Assembly (NCBI GenBank): GCA_012270065.1
Contig: JAAXJB010000011.1
Coordinates: 1-39,740 of the forward strand
Direction of reading: 5' to 3'
Origin: Rubripirellula sp.
GTDB taxonomy: Bacteria; Planctomycetota; Planctomycetia; Pirellulales; Pirellulaceae
DNA length: 39,740 nucleotides
Shown: positions 1 through 8,520 of the stretch, piece after piece
Layout: the number at the start of each line of letters is the position of its first letter
Position numbering within the stretch: position 1 is the stretch's first letter
Notes under the pieces: generated by a model
Told to the model about the DNA's origin: nothing
The model's input: the letters and a program-made list of their open reading frames with translations, nothing else
Database searches by the model: none
Translations under genes and position numbers: made by a program

Positions 1-2519
1 CCGGGCGGGCCGTCAAGTCCGGCGCCTACCTGGAATTGCCAGATTCGAGTGGCGATGCCGCGGCCCGTGAGTGGATTGTCATCTGCTGCAATCCACTCAG
101 CGAGTGCAAGTCGCCGTTGCTGTTCTGGAGATTCCGGGGATAGTTCCAGGTTGGTGAACGCTGAAATGGCGTTCGCTGTTACCCGTTCCCGCTTGGCATC
201 GGGTTCACCGCGATAAAGCCGGTGTGTGGGACCGGGTTGTGAAAAACTGCCTGCGTAAACACGTTGCGTCTTTTTCAACTTTTCAAGACGCTGGCTGGTA
301 TCGGCAAGACTTGCCAGCCACTGTTCCGCCAATTTCTTTTGCTCTGTGGGCAGATCGGCCAGATGGTAGCGATCCAACGCGTTGGGCTGCGTCTGGTTTT
401 TTAGCAATCGGTCTGCGGAACTTGCCAAAAGATGCCATTCTCCTTTTTCGTTTGCCGCTTCAATCCGGTAGTCGATCGGAAGTCTGTCCGTGTACTTGCC
501 GGTTCGATCCCTTCCCCAAATCACGTGGTCGATGAGTCTCGGTTTCGGGAATTCAACCTGGACCCAGCCATTGTTTCGCTGTTTTACAATCCAGCTTTTG
601 GCATTCCCGTATTCGCCATCGTTGATTTGTTTGAGATTGTGGAGAGGATGCTCAAAATCACCTGAGGAAGAGACCTTTGCACCTGCTTTTGCTAACGCGA
701 TGTTCTCGCCATTGGAAAAGATCTCCAGTTCATCAATGCAGCCTTCAGCACCACTTGATGCCCGAATGGTAAACCGCACGGATTTCGCCAGTCTGGGATG
801 AAAGTAATCCTCATTCAGTTGTGCATTAACTGCCTTGCGTTGGCGTGGTGGTTTTGCCTCTTTCTGTCGGGATTCAGTGGGATTCGCTGGTTGCAGAAAA
901 ATGTCATCAGCGGTGATGTAGGCTTCCGATCCGGTGCCGATGATTGCAATGGTGTCGTTGGGACTCAGCGTGTGAACACCGCTGTCAAAAAATCCACTCC
1001 ACTGCGTTTTGTTTTCGACGGGCCCGGATTCACCCACTGACAATTGCTGGTTCACGATGGCCAGTTCAGCGGTTTTGTTTCCAGATTGAATGACATATCT
1101 GGTCTTGGTGCTGTGGTTTGTATGTCCTGCGCCCCAACTCAGCCAGATTCGATAATCGCCTGCTACTCGTGGCTTGTAGGTCACCAGCGTTTCGCCCTCA
1201 ATGTTCTTCCACCAACGATACGTTTTACCACCAAAATCCTGTTTGGTCCGATTTGGTTTGGTAGCAAGCGCTCCTGTGCCTTGAGGCCCCTTGACGGGTT
1301 CTTCGAGGAGAATTCCCGCTGTCACTGAAATGCTCTCGTAGGGTTTCAGTTTCTTCAACAGAGTCGTTTTCTGCTCTTCAAGTTCCGCAATCTCGGACTG
1401 CGTTTGAGGTGACAGTGGGAGCGTGCGTTCGGCGTGATTGACGCCAGCGAACACCGCCTGCAAAGCGTAGTAATCTCGCTGGGTGATTGGGTCGAATTTG
1501 TGATTGTGGCAACGGGCGCATCCAGTGGTCAGGCCCAAAAAAGCCGTTCCCGTTGTATTGATCATGTCGTCGAGTTCGTTCATCCGCTGCTGCAGGCGAA
1601 GCTTTGGGTCTTGACCTTTCACCAGATCGTATGGTCCTGCCACCAGGAAACTGGTTGCCACGCCAGCGTCCAGTGAATCCCCTGCAATTTGCTCTCGCAC
1701 AAACTGGTTGTACGGTTTGTCATCGTTGAGTGCTTGGATTACCCAATCGCGGTATTGCCATGCATTGGGACGCTCACGGTTCGTTTCGAAACCATGGGTT
1801 TCGCCAAATCGAACCAGGTCCAGCCAGTAGCTACCCCAGCGTTCTCCATATTGCGGGCTGGCAAGAACCTGTTCAACAAGATCTTGCCATGCCGTGGCGC
1901 TTTGGTTCTGGACGAACTCTGTCACCTGATCAGGTTCTGGGGGAATTCCCAACATGACGAGGTACAGTCGGCGTATGAGTTTGCGCCGGTTTGCTTGTTT
2001 CGAATGTTGCAGACCGTTTGTTTTCAGCGTGTCAGCAATGAGCTGGTCAATGCTCGTGTTCTCTGTGGGACGCAGGGGCAAGAATGACCAGTGCTTCAGC
2101 TCTGTTTCAGTCTTGGCCGGTCCGTAATGCTCGGGTGTCTTTGCACCTTCTTGAATCCAGATTTCCAACTTGGCAATGTCTTGTTTTGTCAACGTTCCAT
2201 CGGGCGGCATTTCCAGTCCGGGTAGCTCATGGCGAACCAGTTTCAGCAGATAGCTGGACTTTGGCTCGCCCGGCACTACCGCCGGTTCTCCGGAATTGCC
2301 GCCTGAAAGCAGAGTTGCAAGCCGGTCAACGCGAAATTCACTTTCCTGCTCATCGGTACCGTGGCAATCAATGCAGTTGGCCCGGAAGATGGGTTCGATA
2401 TCTGTGGCAAAATCGACCGGCGTCGACTCCTTGCCATGCGCAATGGCAAAATTCAATAACAGAATGCACGCACAATGCGAGAATCGAATCTTCTGGGTTA
2501 ATCGGTCGCGGATCCCCAT
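1..2519 (-). CDS. PSCyt1/DUF1549/DUF1553 secreted protein, C-terminus cut by window edge
   Basis: Read on the minus strand, the frame is open from an ATG at 2519 to the window edge (839 codons, no stop). AGGA lies about 5 bases before the ATG. After a hydrophobic export segment (about residues 12-28) comes a PSCyt1 haem-binding motif, CIDCH at residues 49-53. A DUF1549 region follows (YGERWGSYWLDLVRFGETHG, then CARCHNHKFDPI). An inserted middle section contains a beta-rich segment resembling a carbohydrate-binding domain and then a discoidin (F5/8 type C)-like segment ending near GWVQVEFPKP. The start of DUF1553 (RLALAEWIAADDNPLTGR) is reached just before the edge. Such proteins are abundant in Planctomycetes and usually pair with a DUF1501 gene; they are thought to act outside the cytoplasm on polysaccharides, but no reaction is established. 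The partner, if present, lies left of the window. Confidence 0.9.
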   Translation of the reverse strand, partial: MGIRDRLTQKIRFSHCACILLLNFAIAHGKESTPVDFATDIEPIFRANCIDCHGTDEQESEFRVDRLATLLSGGNSGEPAVVPGEPKSSYLLKLVRHELPGLEMPPDGTLTKQDIAKLEIWIQEGAKTPEHYGPAKTETELKHWSFLPLRPTENTSIDQLIADTLKTNGLQHSKQANRRKLIRRLYLVMLGIPPEPDQVTEFVQNQSATAWQDLVEQVLASPQYGERWGSYWLDLVRFGETHGFETNRERPNAWQYRDWVIQALNDDKPYNQFVREQIAGDSLDAGVATSFLVAGPYDLVKGQDPKLRLQQRMNELDDMINTTGTAFLGLTTGCARCHNHKFDPITQRDYYALQAVFAGVNHAERTLPLSPQTQSEIAELEEQKTTLLKKLKPYESISVTAGILLEEPVKGPQGTGALATKPNRTKQDFGGKTYRWWKNIEGETLVTYKPRVAGDYRIWLSWGAGHTNHSTKTRYVIQSGNKTAELAIVNQQLSVGESGPVENKTQWSGFFDSGVHTLSPNDTIAIIGTGSEAYITADDIFLQPANPTESRQKEAKPPRQRKAVNAQLNEDYFHPRLAKSVRFTIRASSGAEGCIDELEIFSNGENIALAKAGAKVSSSGDFEHPLHNLKQINDGEYGNAKSWIVKQRNNGWVQVEFPKPRLIDHVIWGRDRTGKYTDRLPIDYRIEAANEKGEWHLLASSADRLLKNQTQPNALDRYHLADLPTEQKKLAEQWLASLADTSQRLEKLKKTQRVYAGSFSQPGPTHRLYRGEPDAKRERVTANAISAFTNLELSPESPEQQRRLALAEWIAADDNPLTGRGIATRIWQFQVGAGLDGPP

Positions 2520-3052
2520 GATGTTCCTGTTTGAATGTTTGAAACAGTTTTACTCTGCCGTCAACGAAATTGTCACGCAGATGACGACGGAAGTATTTTG
2601 GCTACATTCCCTGGCTGCGGTTGAAACTGCTTCTTCTCATTACCGTCTTCAATTCATCGTCATGACGTTGAGTTTCCAGCTTTCAAATTGCAGAAGGCGG
2701 ACAGCAGTCCGCAATTCGCCATTTTGCAATTCGCCGGGTTGCCGGCGCTCTCTGCGATTATATTCCAAGCTGCCACCGGTGGGGGCCTTGTGTGCGTACA
2801 TGCACCGTGTCGTTTGTATTGGATTCATTGCATTGCTTGAGGATCTGCCGGAATCTGTACCGGGGTAGCAGAATGAGGATTCGACGGACAGAATAACACT
2901 TGTGGTTTCCAACTGGCATTTCGCTCACTGGCATTGGGGACATTACCCCCGGCGAGGCCGGATTTCCGCCAACTGGCCGCAGTTTGGCAGAATCGGGATT
3001 TTAAGTCAGGCAGCCAGTTTGTTCATTGATTAGGGCTGGGAGGGGTGCAGAT
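2520..3052. other. Divergent intergenic region, 533 bp
   Basis: This region lies between the DUF1549 gene (leftward) and the DUF1499 gene (rightward) and should hold promoters for both. I see no convincing reading frame. It contains a short hairpin, GCGGAC-AGCA-GTCCGC, at 2697-2712, and a 10-base direct repeat GCAATTCGCC at 2711-2720 and 2726-2735. No clear -35/-10 pair was found. Confidence 0.5.
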
Positions 3053-3541
3053 TTGGAATCGTTGTCATCGAAGCGGTCGAAACGGCCAGCAATCTACATC
3101 AGTCTTGCCATCACGGCGGTAATCATGGTCAGTGTTTTTTCGCGGATCGATAATTGGAAGCGTGATTTGACCACAAATCATGCCCGGCTCACTGACGACG
3201 CTGCGGACGAGCAGTTGCGTCCACCCCTTGTTCGTGGAATGCCTGCTGAGGTTGCAGGCCGAATCGCCGCCTGGGTTGAATCACAGGCGCGGTGGAGTTT
3301 GGTCAACCAGAAGACCTTGGATGAGGGTCTGGAAATGAACTTGATTCGTGTTACACCCATCATGCGTTTTACCGATGACATCACGGTGATTCTTCGAAAC
3401 GAGAAAGAGGGAACTCGAGTGAAAGCCACGAGTCAATCACGGGTCGGGAAAGGTGACCTCGGGCAGAATCCTCGTAACCTGAAAGAGTTGGTAAATTTCC
3501 TGTTGCAGTCCGGTCAAATCGTCGACCCGAACGCGCGCTGA
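3053..3541 (+). CDS. DUF1499 family protein, membrane-anchored
   Basis: A 162-residue protein starting at TTG 3053, chosen because GGGAGG at 3038-3043 sits 9 bases upstream. The frame is open back to another TTG at 3026, which has no ribosome binding site. One membrane segment (about residues 12-28, AIYISLAITAVIMVSVF) follows a basic stretch, giving an N-in anchor with the rest exported. The C-terminal half has the DUF1499 pattern: a strand with MRFTDDITVILR and then SRVGKGDLGQNPRNLKEL, close to the family's usual R(V/I)GxxDLGxNxxR ending. DUF1499 has no firmly established biochemical role. The next gene begins 35 bases downstream on the same strand, so the two are probably co-transcribed. 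There is no other clue to function. Confidence 0.8.
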   Translation: MESLSSKRSKRPAIYISLAITAVIMVSVFSRIDNWKRDLTTNHARLTDDAADEQLRPPLVRGMPAEVAGRIAAWVESQARWSLVNQKTLDEGLEMNLIRVTPIMRFTDDITVILRNEKEGTRVKATSQSRVGKGDLGQNPRNLKELVNFLLQSGQIVDPNAR

Positions 3542-3576
3542 GCTTGCATCCAAATTGCGGAATGAATGGTAGAGAA

Positions 3577-4974
3577 ATGAATACAAGTGCGAATCGTGAT
3601 ATTCAAGTCGCTTCGGTGGCAGTGCATTATCTGCCAGTCAAGATGCGCATGCCGCTGAAATTCGGTGCCGAGTCCGTTGAATCGGTGACTTGCATTCGTG
3701 TAGCGATCACGGTTTCTGGTGCAGAGGGGCGAACCGCAACAGGTTGGGGAGAAACTCCCTTGTCAGTGACCTGGGCCTGGCCGAGTGCAAAACTCAGCTA
3801 TCAGGAAAGGTATGACGCGATGGTCGAGTTTTGCACCATGCTTGCCAAGGCCTGGGTCGAATCCAGCGAGACGGGGCATCCCGTTGAAATCGGGCATGCG
3901 TTCATTGAGAGCATATTGCCGGATTTGTTAAACCGGTTCAACGAGGATCGCACAGAACCGCTTCCGCACCTCGCTGCATTGATCTCGGCGAGCGCTTTTG
4001 ATTTGGCAACGCATGATGCGTACGGCATGCTCCATGACATCGATATCTATGAAACTTACAACTCGAACTACATGTCCAAGGACTTGTCCCATTTTCTGAC
4101 CTCGGACAATCAAGCAATTGACTTTGCAGGGAAGTATCCGTGTGATTTTCTAGTCGATCAAGCTCCGGATCATCTTCCCGTTTGGCATCTTGTGGGAGGA
4201 CTGGACCCGCTGGAAGAATCGGATCGTCAAGGCAACGAACCAGATGATGCGTATCCCGTTACGCTGCGTGAGTGGATTCAGCGTGATGGATTGACCTGTT
4301 TGAAAATCAAACTTCGTGGAACTGATGCTGAATGGGACTACGATCGCTTGACACGTATCGGCGACATGGCGAACGAGTTAGGTGTGACCTCGCTGTCAGC
4401 TGATTTCAATTGCACGGTGACGGACCCCGCCTATGTCAATTCCATTCTTGATCGTCTCAAACAGGAACGGCCCGACATTCTTGATGCCATCCTGTACGTT
4501 GAACAACCGTTTCCGTATGACCTCGAAAATAATCAGATTGATGTGACAAGCGTTTCAGAACGGAAGCCTCTGTTCCTGGATGAGAGTGCACACGATTGGA
4601 AATTTGTGCAACTTGGACGGAAGTTAGGTTGGACGGGAGTTGCTTTGAAAACCTGCAAGACCCAGACCGGTGCTTTGCTGAGCCTTTGCTGGGCGAAGGC
4701 ACATGGAATGCCTTTGATGGTGCAGGATTTGACCAATCCGATGTTGGCCCAGATTCCTCATGTGCGACTGGCAGCCCATGCTGGGACGATCATGGGGGTT
4801 GAATCCAATGGAATGCAGTTCTATCCCGCAGCGTCACTGCCGGAAGAGAGTGTGCACCCGGGGATTTATCGTCGCTGCCACGGAATGCTGGATCTGTCCA
4901 CGATCAGCGGCCCAGGGTTCGGATACCGTGTGTCAGAAGTTGACCGCAATTTGCCAGAGGCAGAGAGCATCTGA
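3577..4974 (+). CDS. Enolase-superfamily (mandelate racemase/muconate lactonizing-like) enzyme
   Basis: A protein of about 465 residues. The start is uncertain: ATG 3577 (weak GGTAGAG just upstream), ATG 3562 and TTG 3544 are all in frame. The barrel has the superfamily's catalytic pattern in order: LKIKL (lysines 243 and 245 counted from 3577), SADFNC (Asp 276, Asn 278), YVEQPF (Glu 309), FLDES (Asp 335, Glu 336) and ALKTCKTQTG (Lys 358 or 361). These would bind Mg2+ and abstract the proton alpha to a carboxylate. The N-terminal capping domain contains GWGETPLSVTW. It is longer than typical members (350-400), with extra sequence around residues 160-225 between cap and barrel. The substrate cannot be told from sequence; a sugar-acid dehydratase or racemase/epimerase is possible. 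Its neighbours give no pathway. Confidence 0.82.
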   Translation: MNTSANRDIQVASVAVHYLPVKMRMPLKFGAESVESVTCIRVAITVSGAEGRTATGWGETPLSVTWAWPSAKLSYQERYDAMVEFCTMLAKAWVESSETGHPVEIGHAFIESILPDLLNRFNEDRTEPLPHLAALISASAFDLATHDAYGMLHDIDIYETYNSNYMSKDLSHFLTSDNQAIDFAGKYPCDFLVDQAPDHLPVWHLVGGLDPLEESDRQGNEPDDAYPVTLREWIQRDGLTCLKIKLRGTDAEWDYDRLTRIGDMANELGVTSLSADFNCTVTDPAYVNSILDRLKQERPDILDAILYVEQPFPYDLENNQIDVTSVSERKPLFLDESAHDWKFVQLGRKLGWTGVALKTCKTQTGALLSLCWAKAHGMPLMVQDLTNPMLAQIPHVRLAAHAGTIMGVESNGMQFYPAASLPEESVHPGIYRRCHGMLDLSTISGPGFGYRVSEVDRNLPEAESI

Positions 4975-5169
4975 ACGCGATGCATTTCCAAGAGCGGTTT
5001 TCATGGTCGTAGTCCTGGAATGGGAATGCTATGAACCATGTCGCTTCTTAAGCGATATCGCTTCTTATGCATCCCTGGGCGTGGGCTGCGTGATCTACTG
5101 CTTCTCGTTCTCTTTATCTGCGGTTTTTCGATGTGCGGTTTCTCGGTTTGCTATTTCTTGGTGATTCCG
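4975..5169. other. Convergent intergenic region with palindrome and direct repeat
   Basis: This is the 195 bp between the ends of two convergent genes. It contains a perfect 14-bp palindrome AAGCGATATCGCTT at 5050-5063, nested in a direct repeat TCGCTTCTTA at 5041-5050 and 5058-5067 (17-base period). TCGCTT-CTT-AAGCGA at 5041-5055 can also fold into a small hairpin. No T-tract follows on either strand, so a classic intrinsic terminator is not shown. Confidence 0.45.
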
Positions 5170-6801
5170 TCATCCGTTCGTGGCGTGGTTGTTTTGGCCG
5201 GGGCGGGCCAAGGCATGGTCGACATGTGCAAAGGTGTCTGGTGATGCTGCATGGCAGGCACGACGATAATCATCCGGCAGCGGTTCCTGAAGCAATTCCC
5301 CAGAGTCCAGAAAGTCGTAAAGCTCACCGTAGTGTTTGGTTTCGGTAGGAGAGGTACGGTGAAGCACATGCCAGGGGCGCAGTTCCTCGGGACTTTGAAG
5401 GCCAATGGCGCCAAGCATTTCTGACAGACTCTGGATTGTTTCTTTGTGGTAGTTTTCGACACGATCACTTTTTTGGCTGGGTACCAGTCCTTTCATCAAG
5501 GCAGGGTTGGTCGTTGCGACCCCCACAGGGCAGTGATTGCTGTTGCATTTGAGCGCCTGAATGCAACCCAGCGCCAGCATCATGCTACGGGCGGAATAAC
5601 AAGCATCTGCACCCAGTGCCAGTCGTTTCAACAGGTCGAACCCGGAAGTCACCTTGCCACTGGCGATCACAGAGATGCGGTCACGCAGGCCATAACCGAC
5701 CAGTGCGTTGTGAACGAATATCAAGCCTTCCACCAGCGGGGCGCCGATGTGGTTTGAGAATTCCAGAGGAGCTGCACCCGTTCCGCCTTCACCACCATCG
5801 ACCACGATGAAATCGGGAGTCAGTTCTGTTTCCACCATGGCTTTGCAAACCGCCAGAAATTCCCGGCGTTTGCCGACGCAGAGTTTGAATCCCACAGGTT
5901 TGCCGTGACTGAGTCTTCGGAGTTTTGCGATGAAGTCGAGCAAACCTCTGGGGGAATCGAATACCCGGTGCCCCGGTGGTGAATTCACATCCGCGCCCAT
6001 CGGCACATGTCGGATTTCTGCGATCTCTGGTGTCAGCTTTGCCGCTGGTAGAATTCCACCGTGTCCCGGTTTTGCTCCCTGTGACAATTTGAGTTCGATC
6101 ATCTTCACCTGATCTGAATTCGCTTTGGCTTCGAACAGTTCGTCAGAAAAGTTGCCATCTTCTGTTCTGCATCCGAAATACCCGGTTCCGATTTGCCAGA
6201 TCAAATCAGCACCTCCCTGGTAGTGGTACGGGCTGATTCCACCTTCGCCGGTGTTGTGAGCGAAATTTCCCTTCTTGGCTCCGCCACTCAAAGCCAGAAT
6301 TGCATTTTTGCTCAGTGCTCCATAGCTCATCGCTGAGATGTTCAGAAGACTGGCAGAATAAGGCTGTGTGCAGTCAGGACCGCCGATGGTCACACGCATG
6401 TCTTCGGGAGCATTGTGAACAGGGGCCATGGAATGGTTGACCCATTCGTATCCCACTTCGTACACGTCTTCCTTCGTTCCAAACGGAACCGTGTCACGTA
6501 CATCTTTGGCACGTTGGTAAACCAGCGAACGTGTGTCTCGGTCGAACGGTACGCCATCGGTGTCACTCTCGACGAAGTACTGATAGATCTCGGGACGGAT
6601 CAATTCGAACAGAAATCGAAAATGACCGAGGACAGGAAAATTTCTGAGAATTGAGTGATCCCGCTGCAGCATGTCATACCAGCCCAGAATCAGGATCGGT
6701 GCCAGTATCAGCCACATCCACGCCACAAGTGGAACATAAAGTTGGCCCAACGTTAGCGTTAGAACCGAACACACGCTGAAATAGACGAAGAGTTGACGCA
6801 T
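5170..6801 (-). CDS. FMN-binding glutamate-synthase-family protein (GltB2-like), membrane-anchored
   Basis: A 543-residue protein from ATG 6801, with AGGGAG 7-9 bases upstream. Two hydrophobic segments (about residues 7-23 and 25-41) anchor the N-terminus. The rest matches the FMN/Fe-S barrel of glutamate synthase: SAMSYGALS, NTGEGGISPYH, QGAKPGHGGILPAAK, VDGGEGGTGAAP, ASGKVTSGFDLLKRLALGAD, and a C-x5-C-x4-C cluster motif (Cys 413, 419, 424) running into CPVGVATTNP, as in the [3Fe-4S] centre of GltB. It lacks the N-terminal amidotransferase and the C-terminal beta-helix of true GltB. Stand-alone proteins of this class are common in bacteria, often called glutamate synthase-related, and their physiological reaction is uncertain. 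No neighbouring gltD is present, so assimilation of ammonia by this protein alone is not supported. Confidence 0.88.
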   Translation of the reverse strand: MRQLFVYFSVCSVLTLTLGQLYVPLVAWMWLILAPILILGWYDMLQRDHSILRNFPVLGHFRFLFELIRPEIYQYFVESDTDGVPFDRDTRSLVYQRAKDVRDTVPFGTKEDVYEVGYEWVNHSMAPVHNAPEDMRVTIGGPDCTQPYSASLLNISAMSYGALSKNAILALSGGAKKGNFAHNTGEGGISPYHYQGGADLIWQIGTGYFGCRTEDGNFSDELFEAKANSDQVKMIELKLSQGAKPGHGGILPAAKLTPEIAEIRHVPMGADVNSPPGHRVFDSPRGLLDFIAKLRRLSHGKPVGFKLCVGKRREFLAVCKAMVETELTPDFIVVDGGEGGTGAAPLEFSNHIGAPLVEGLIFVHNALVGYGLRDRISVIASGKVTSGFDLLKRLALGADACYSARSMMLALGCIQALKCNSNHCPVGVATTNPALMKGLVPSQKSDRVENYHKETIQSLSEMLGAIGLQSPEELRPWHVLHRTSPTETKHYGELYDFLDSGELLQEPLPDDYRRACHAASPDTFAHVDHALARPGQNNHATNG

Positions 6802-7226
6802 GTAGCTACTCCCTGAAGCATGCAGAACTTCACTGTTTCTTCCAGATTTTTTCTGCTCCCTAGCCTAACAGGATCCACGGCGTGAGGGTGAGACTGCTGT
6901 TGGAAACCCCATGGAAGCGGAGGACCTGAGGTGGGAACAGCCGATCCAGAACGTGGGATGAAAGCACAGCAAGGCAGCCCTTCGCCAGTAACACCTGAAA
7001 CCAGTAACACCTGAAACCAGTAACACCTGAAACCAATGATCGTATGAAGTTGATGCGTGATCGTGTTGGTCAATCAGGTGAAGGAGCCAGAGGTTTCTGG
7101 GTTTGTGTGGTGTAACCAGAATGAAGACTCAAATTCTGGCTGACTGACCACGGGGAGATCCTGACCTCATGATGCGTGACCGGTTGCTGCATCACTTTGG
7201 TGATGAAGTGCCGTTATCACAATCGT
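6802..7226. other. Intergenic region, 425 bp, between two minus-strand genes
   Basis: No convincing gene. It holds the upstream region of the glutamate-synthase-like gene, a triple 16-bp tandem repeat (6985-7032, listed separately), and a small hairpin CATCAC-TTTG-GTGATG at 7190-7205. The hairpin lies about 22 bases after the radC-like stop codon. It has no T-tract on the minus strand, so it is at best a weak 3'-end structure. Confidence 0.45.
6985..7032. repeat. Tandem repeat, 16 bp x 3, intergenic
   Basis: Three exact head-to-tail copies of CCAGTAACACCTGAAA at 6985-7000, 7001-7016 and 7017-7032, followed by a diverged CCAATG. It lies in non-coding DNA upstream of the glutamate-synthase-like gene. 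Confidence 0.95.
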
Positions 7227-8231
7227 TTACTGGGCGCTGATCAGTTGCAGATTCGGGTTTTTGTCAAAGGCTTCCTGATCCAGGTTGGTTTCACGAATGC
7301 TGATGCAGTATTGGGATGCCACAACCACATGATCCAGCACGGAGATCCCAAGTATCTTTCCTGCTTCGGTCAGTTGGTGCGTGACCATGATGTCTTCGCG
7401 GCTCGGAGATGGATCACCGCTGGGGTGGTTATGAACCAGAATGACTGCAGAGGCGGCATCACGAATCGCCGCGCGAAAAACTTCGCGAGGATGAACCAGA
7501 CTTGCGTCAAGCGTTCCTATTGTGATGCGATGTTTGTTGATCGGTTTGTGTTTTGTATCAAGCGTGACAAGATGGAATTCCTCCTGCACTGCTTCGTATG
7601 CCAGCCTGGCGAATTGCTCACTGCAATAATCGATTGCCGCTCTTGTGCTGTTGATGGAACGCTGGCGTATTTTGGGGACACGTTCGACACGCGAAACACG
7701 CCGCCCAAGTTCGATCCCGGCCATGATTTTAGCGTAATTGTTTCTGGTCGCTGCGGGACTGATTGCTTTCAGTTCGGTGTGACTGCAGTGGCTCAGTTCG
7801 GGCAATCTTGCTGTAAAGCGATTTGCGATTCGCTGGCCGCCAGTGACTGCGGATTCTCCGGCGACGCCTGTGTGCATCAAGATGGCAAGCAGATCAGCAT
7901 TGGAAAGTTCACATGGCCCGTTGCGCAGCAATCTTTCACGAGGTCGTTCCTCTTCTGCGGTGTGCTTGATTTGCAGTCCTTCGAGCCTCCGGTCAATCCA
8001 GCGCAGAACAAGCGTTTTTCTTGGGGCGGTGTCTGACCACCGATACAAGACCTGCTTTTTTTTCAAAACCCGACGCAATAGCCCATCGTCTGCCAACTGA
8101 TGGATGGTGCGAGTGATGTACCCCGGCGATGTCTCTGAACACTGCGTCTTGGCATCTGTCGTTGAAAAATCATTCAAGCGAATGAGAGATTTGACCAGAT
8201 TCTCAAGTCTCTTGCGTCGATCGTGCTTCAT
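7227..8231 (-). CDS. radC: Winged-helix domain fused to RadC-like JAB domain protein
   Basis: A 334-residue protein from ATG 8231 (GGGGGC about 9 bases upstream); the frame is open to 8453 but that extension looks non-coding. Residues 1-68 look like a winged helix: a basic helix, then GYITRTIHQLADDGLLRRV and a KKKQVLYRW wing. From about residue 97 it matches RadC (RPRERLLRNGPCELSNADLLAILMHTG begins the usual N-terminus) and ends in the JAB metalloprotease-fold domain with HNHPSGDPSPSRED (His 267, His 269, Asp 280 as zinc ligands) and an upstream Glu near residue 216. The helix-hairpin-helix, normally GIG-containing, reads SPAATRNN here and has lost its glycines. RadC is usually about 225 residues; its role in repair is doubtful, and the fold suggests a metal-dependent hydrolase. 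The added winged helix suggests DNA binding, possibly as a regulator. The A8 run at 8056-8063 lies in the wing. Confidence 0.82.
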   Translation of the reverse strand: MKHDRRKRLENLVKSLIRLNDFSTTDAKTQCSETSPGYITRTIHQLADDGLLRRVLKKKQVLYRWSDTAPRKTLVLRWIDRRLEGLQIKHTAEEERPRERLLRNGPCELSNADLLAILMHTGVAGESAVTGGQRIANRFTARLPELSHCSHTELKAISPAATRNNYAKIMAGIELGRRVSRVERVPKIRQRSINSTRAAIDYCSEQFARLAYEAVQEEFHLVTLDTKHKPINKHRITIGTLDASLVHPREVFRAAIRDAASAVILVHNHPSGDPSPSREDIMVTHQLTEAGKILGISVLDHVVVASQYCISIRETNLDQEAFDKNPNLQLISAQ

Positions 8232-8520
8232 GTTATCTGCCCCCAAAGTCTGTTGAATGAAAAGACAGAGGAGTGCGCCGGAAAACCGTGACTCGTCCAT
8301 CCACCAGCTACATTCCGATGCACAAGTGAAGAAAAACACCGATGTGCATTCAAAGAACGCAGAACAAGGGGCTGCGGCGAAAGTATAGCCGCGCCGGCAT
8401 GCAGCGAGCATCGATAAAAATGGTTTTTTCACAAACCGGTCTTTTGCAAGCAAATCACGGTGTATGAAAAGACGAAAAGGCTTGCGCTTCTGAGCCGAAA
8501 CGACAAATTGAAAGCCGAGG

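Noticed and set aside
224-2868. Several plus-strand reading frames of 75-190 codons
   Set aside because: They lie opposite the DUF1549/DUF1553 gene, which has clear family motifs over its whole length; the plus-strand products resemble nothing and have no ribosome sites.
6985-7032. CRISPR array
   Set aside because: The three 16-bp copies are directly adjacent without spacers, so this is a simple tandem repeat.
7176-8036. Plus-strand frame of 286 codons
   Set aside because: Antisense to the radC-like gene, whose JAB motif and RadC signature are certain; an antisense shadow.
8232-8453. N-terminal extension of the radC-like protein
   Set aside because: Open frame but Cys/Phe/Trp-rich with no family resemblance; ATG 8231 has a ribosome site and begins the basic helix.
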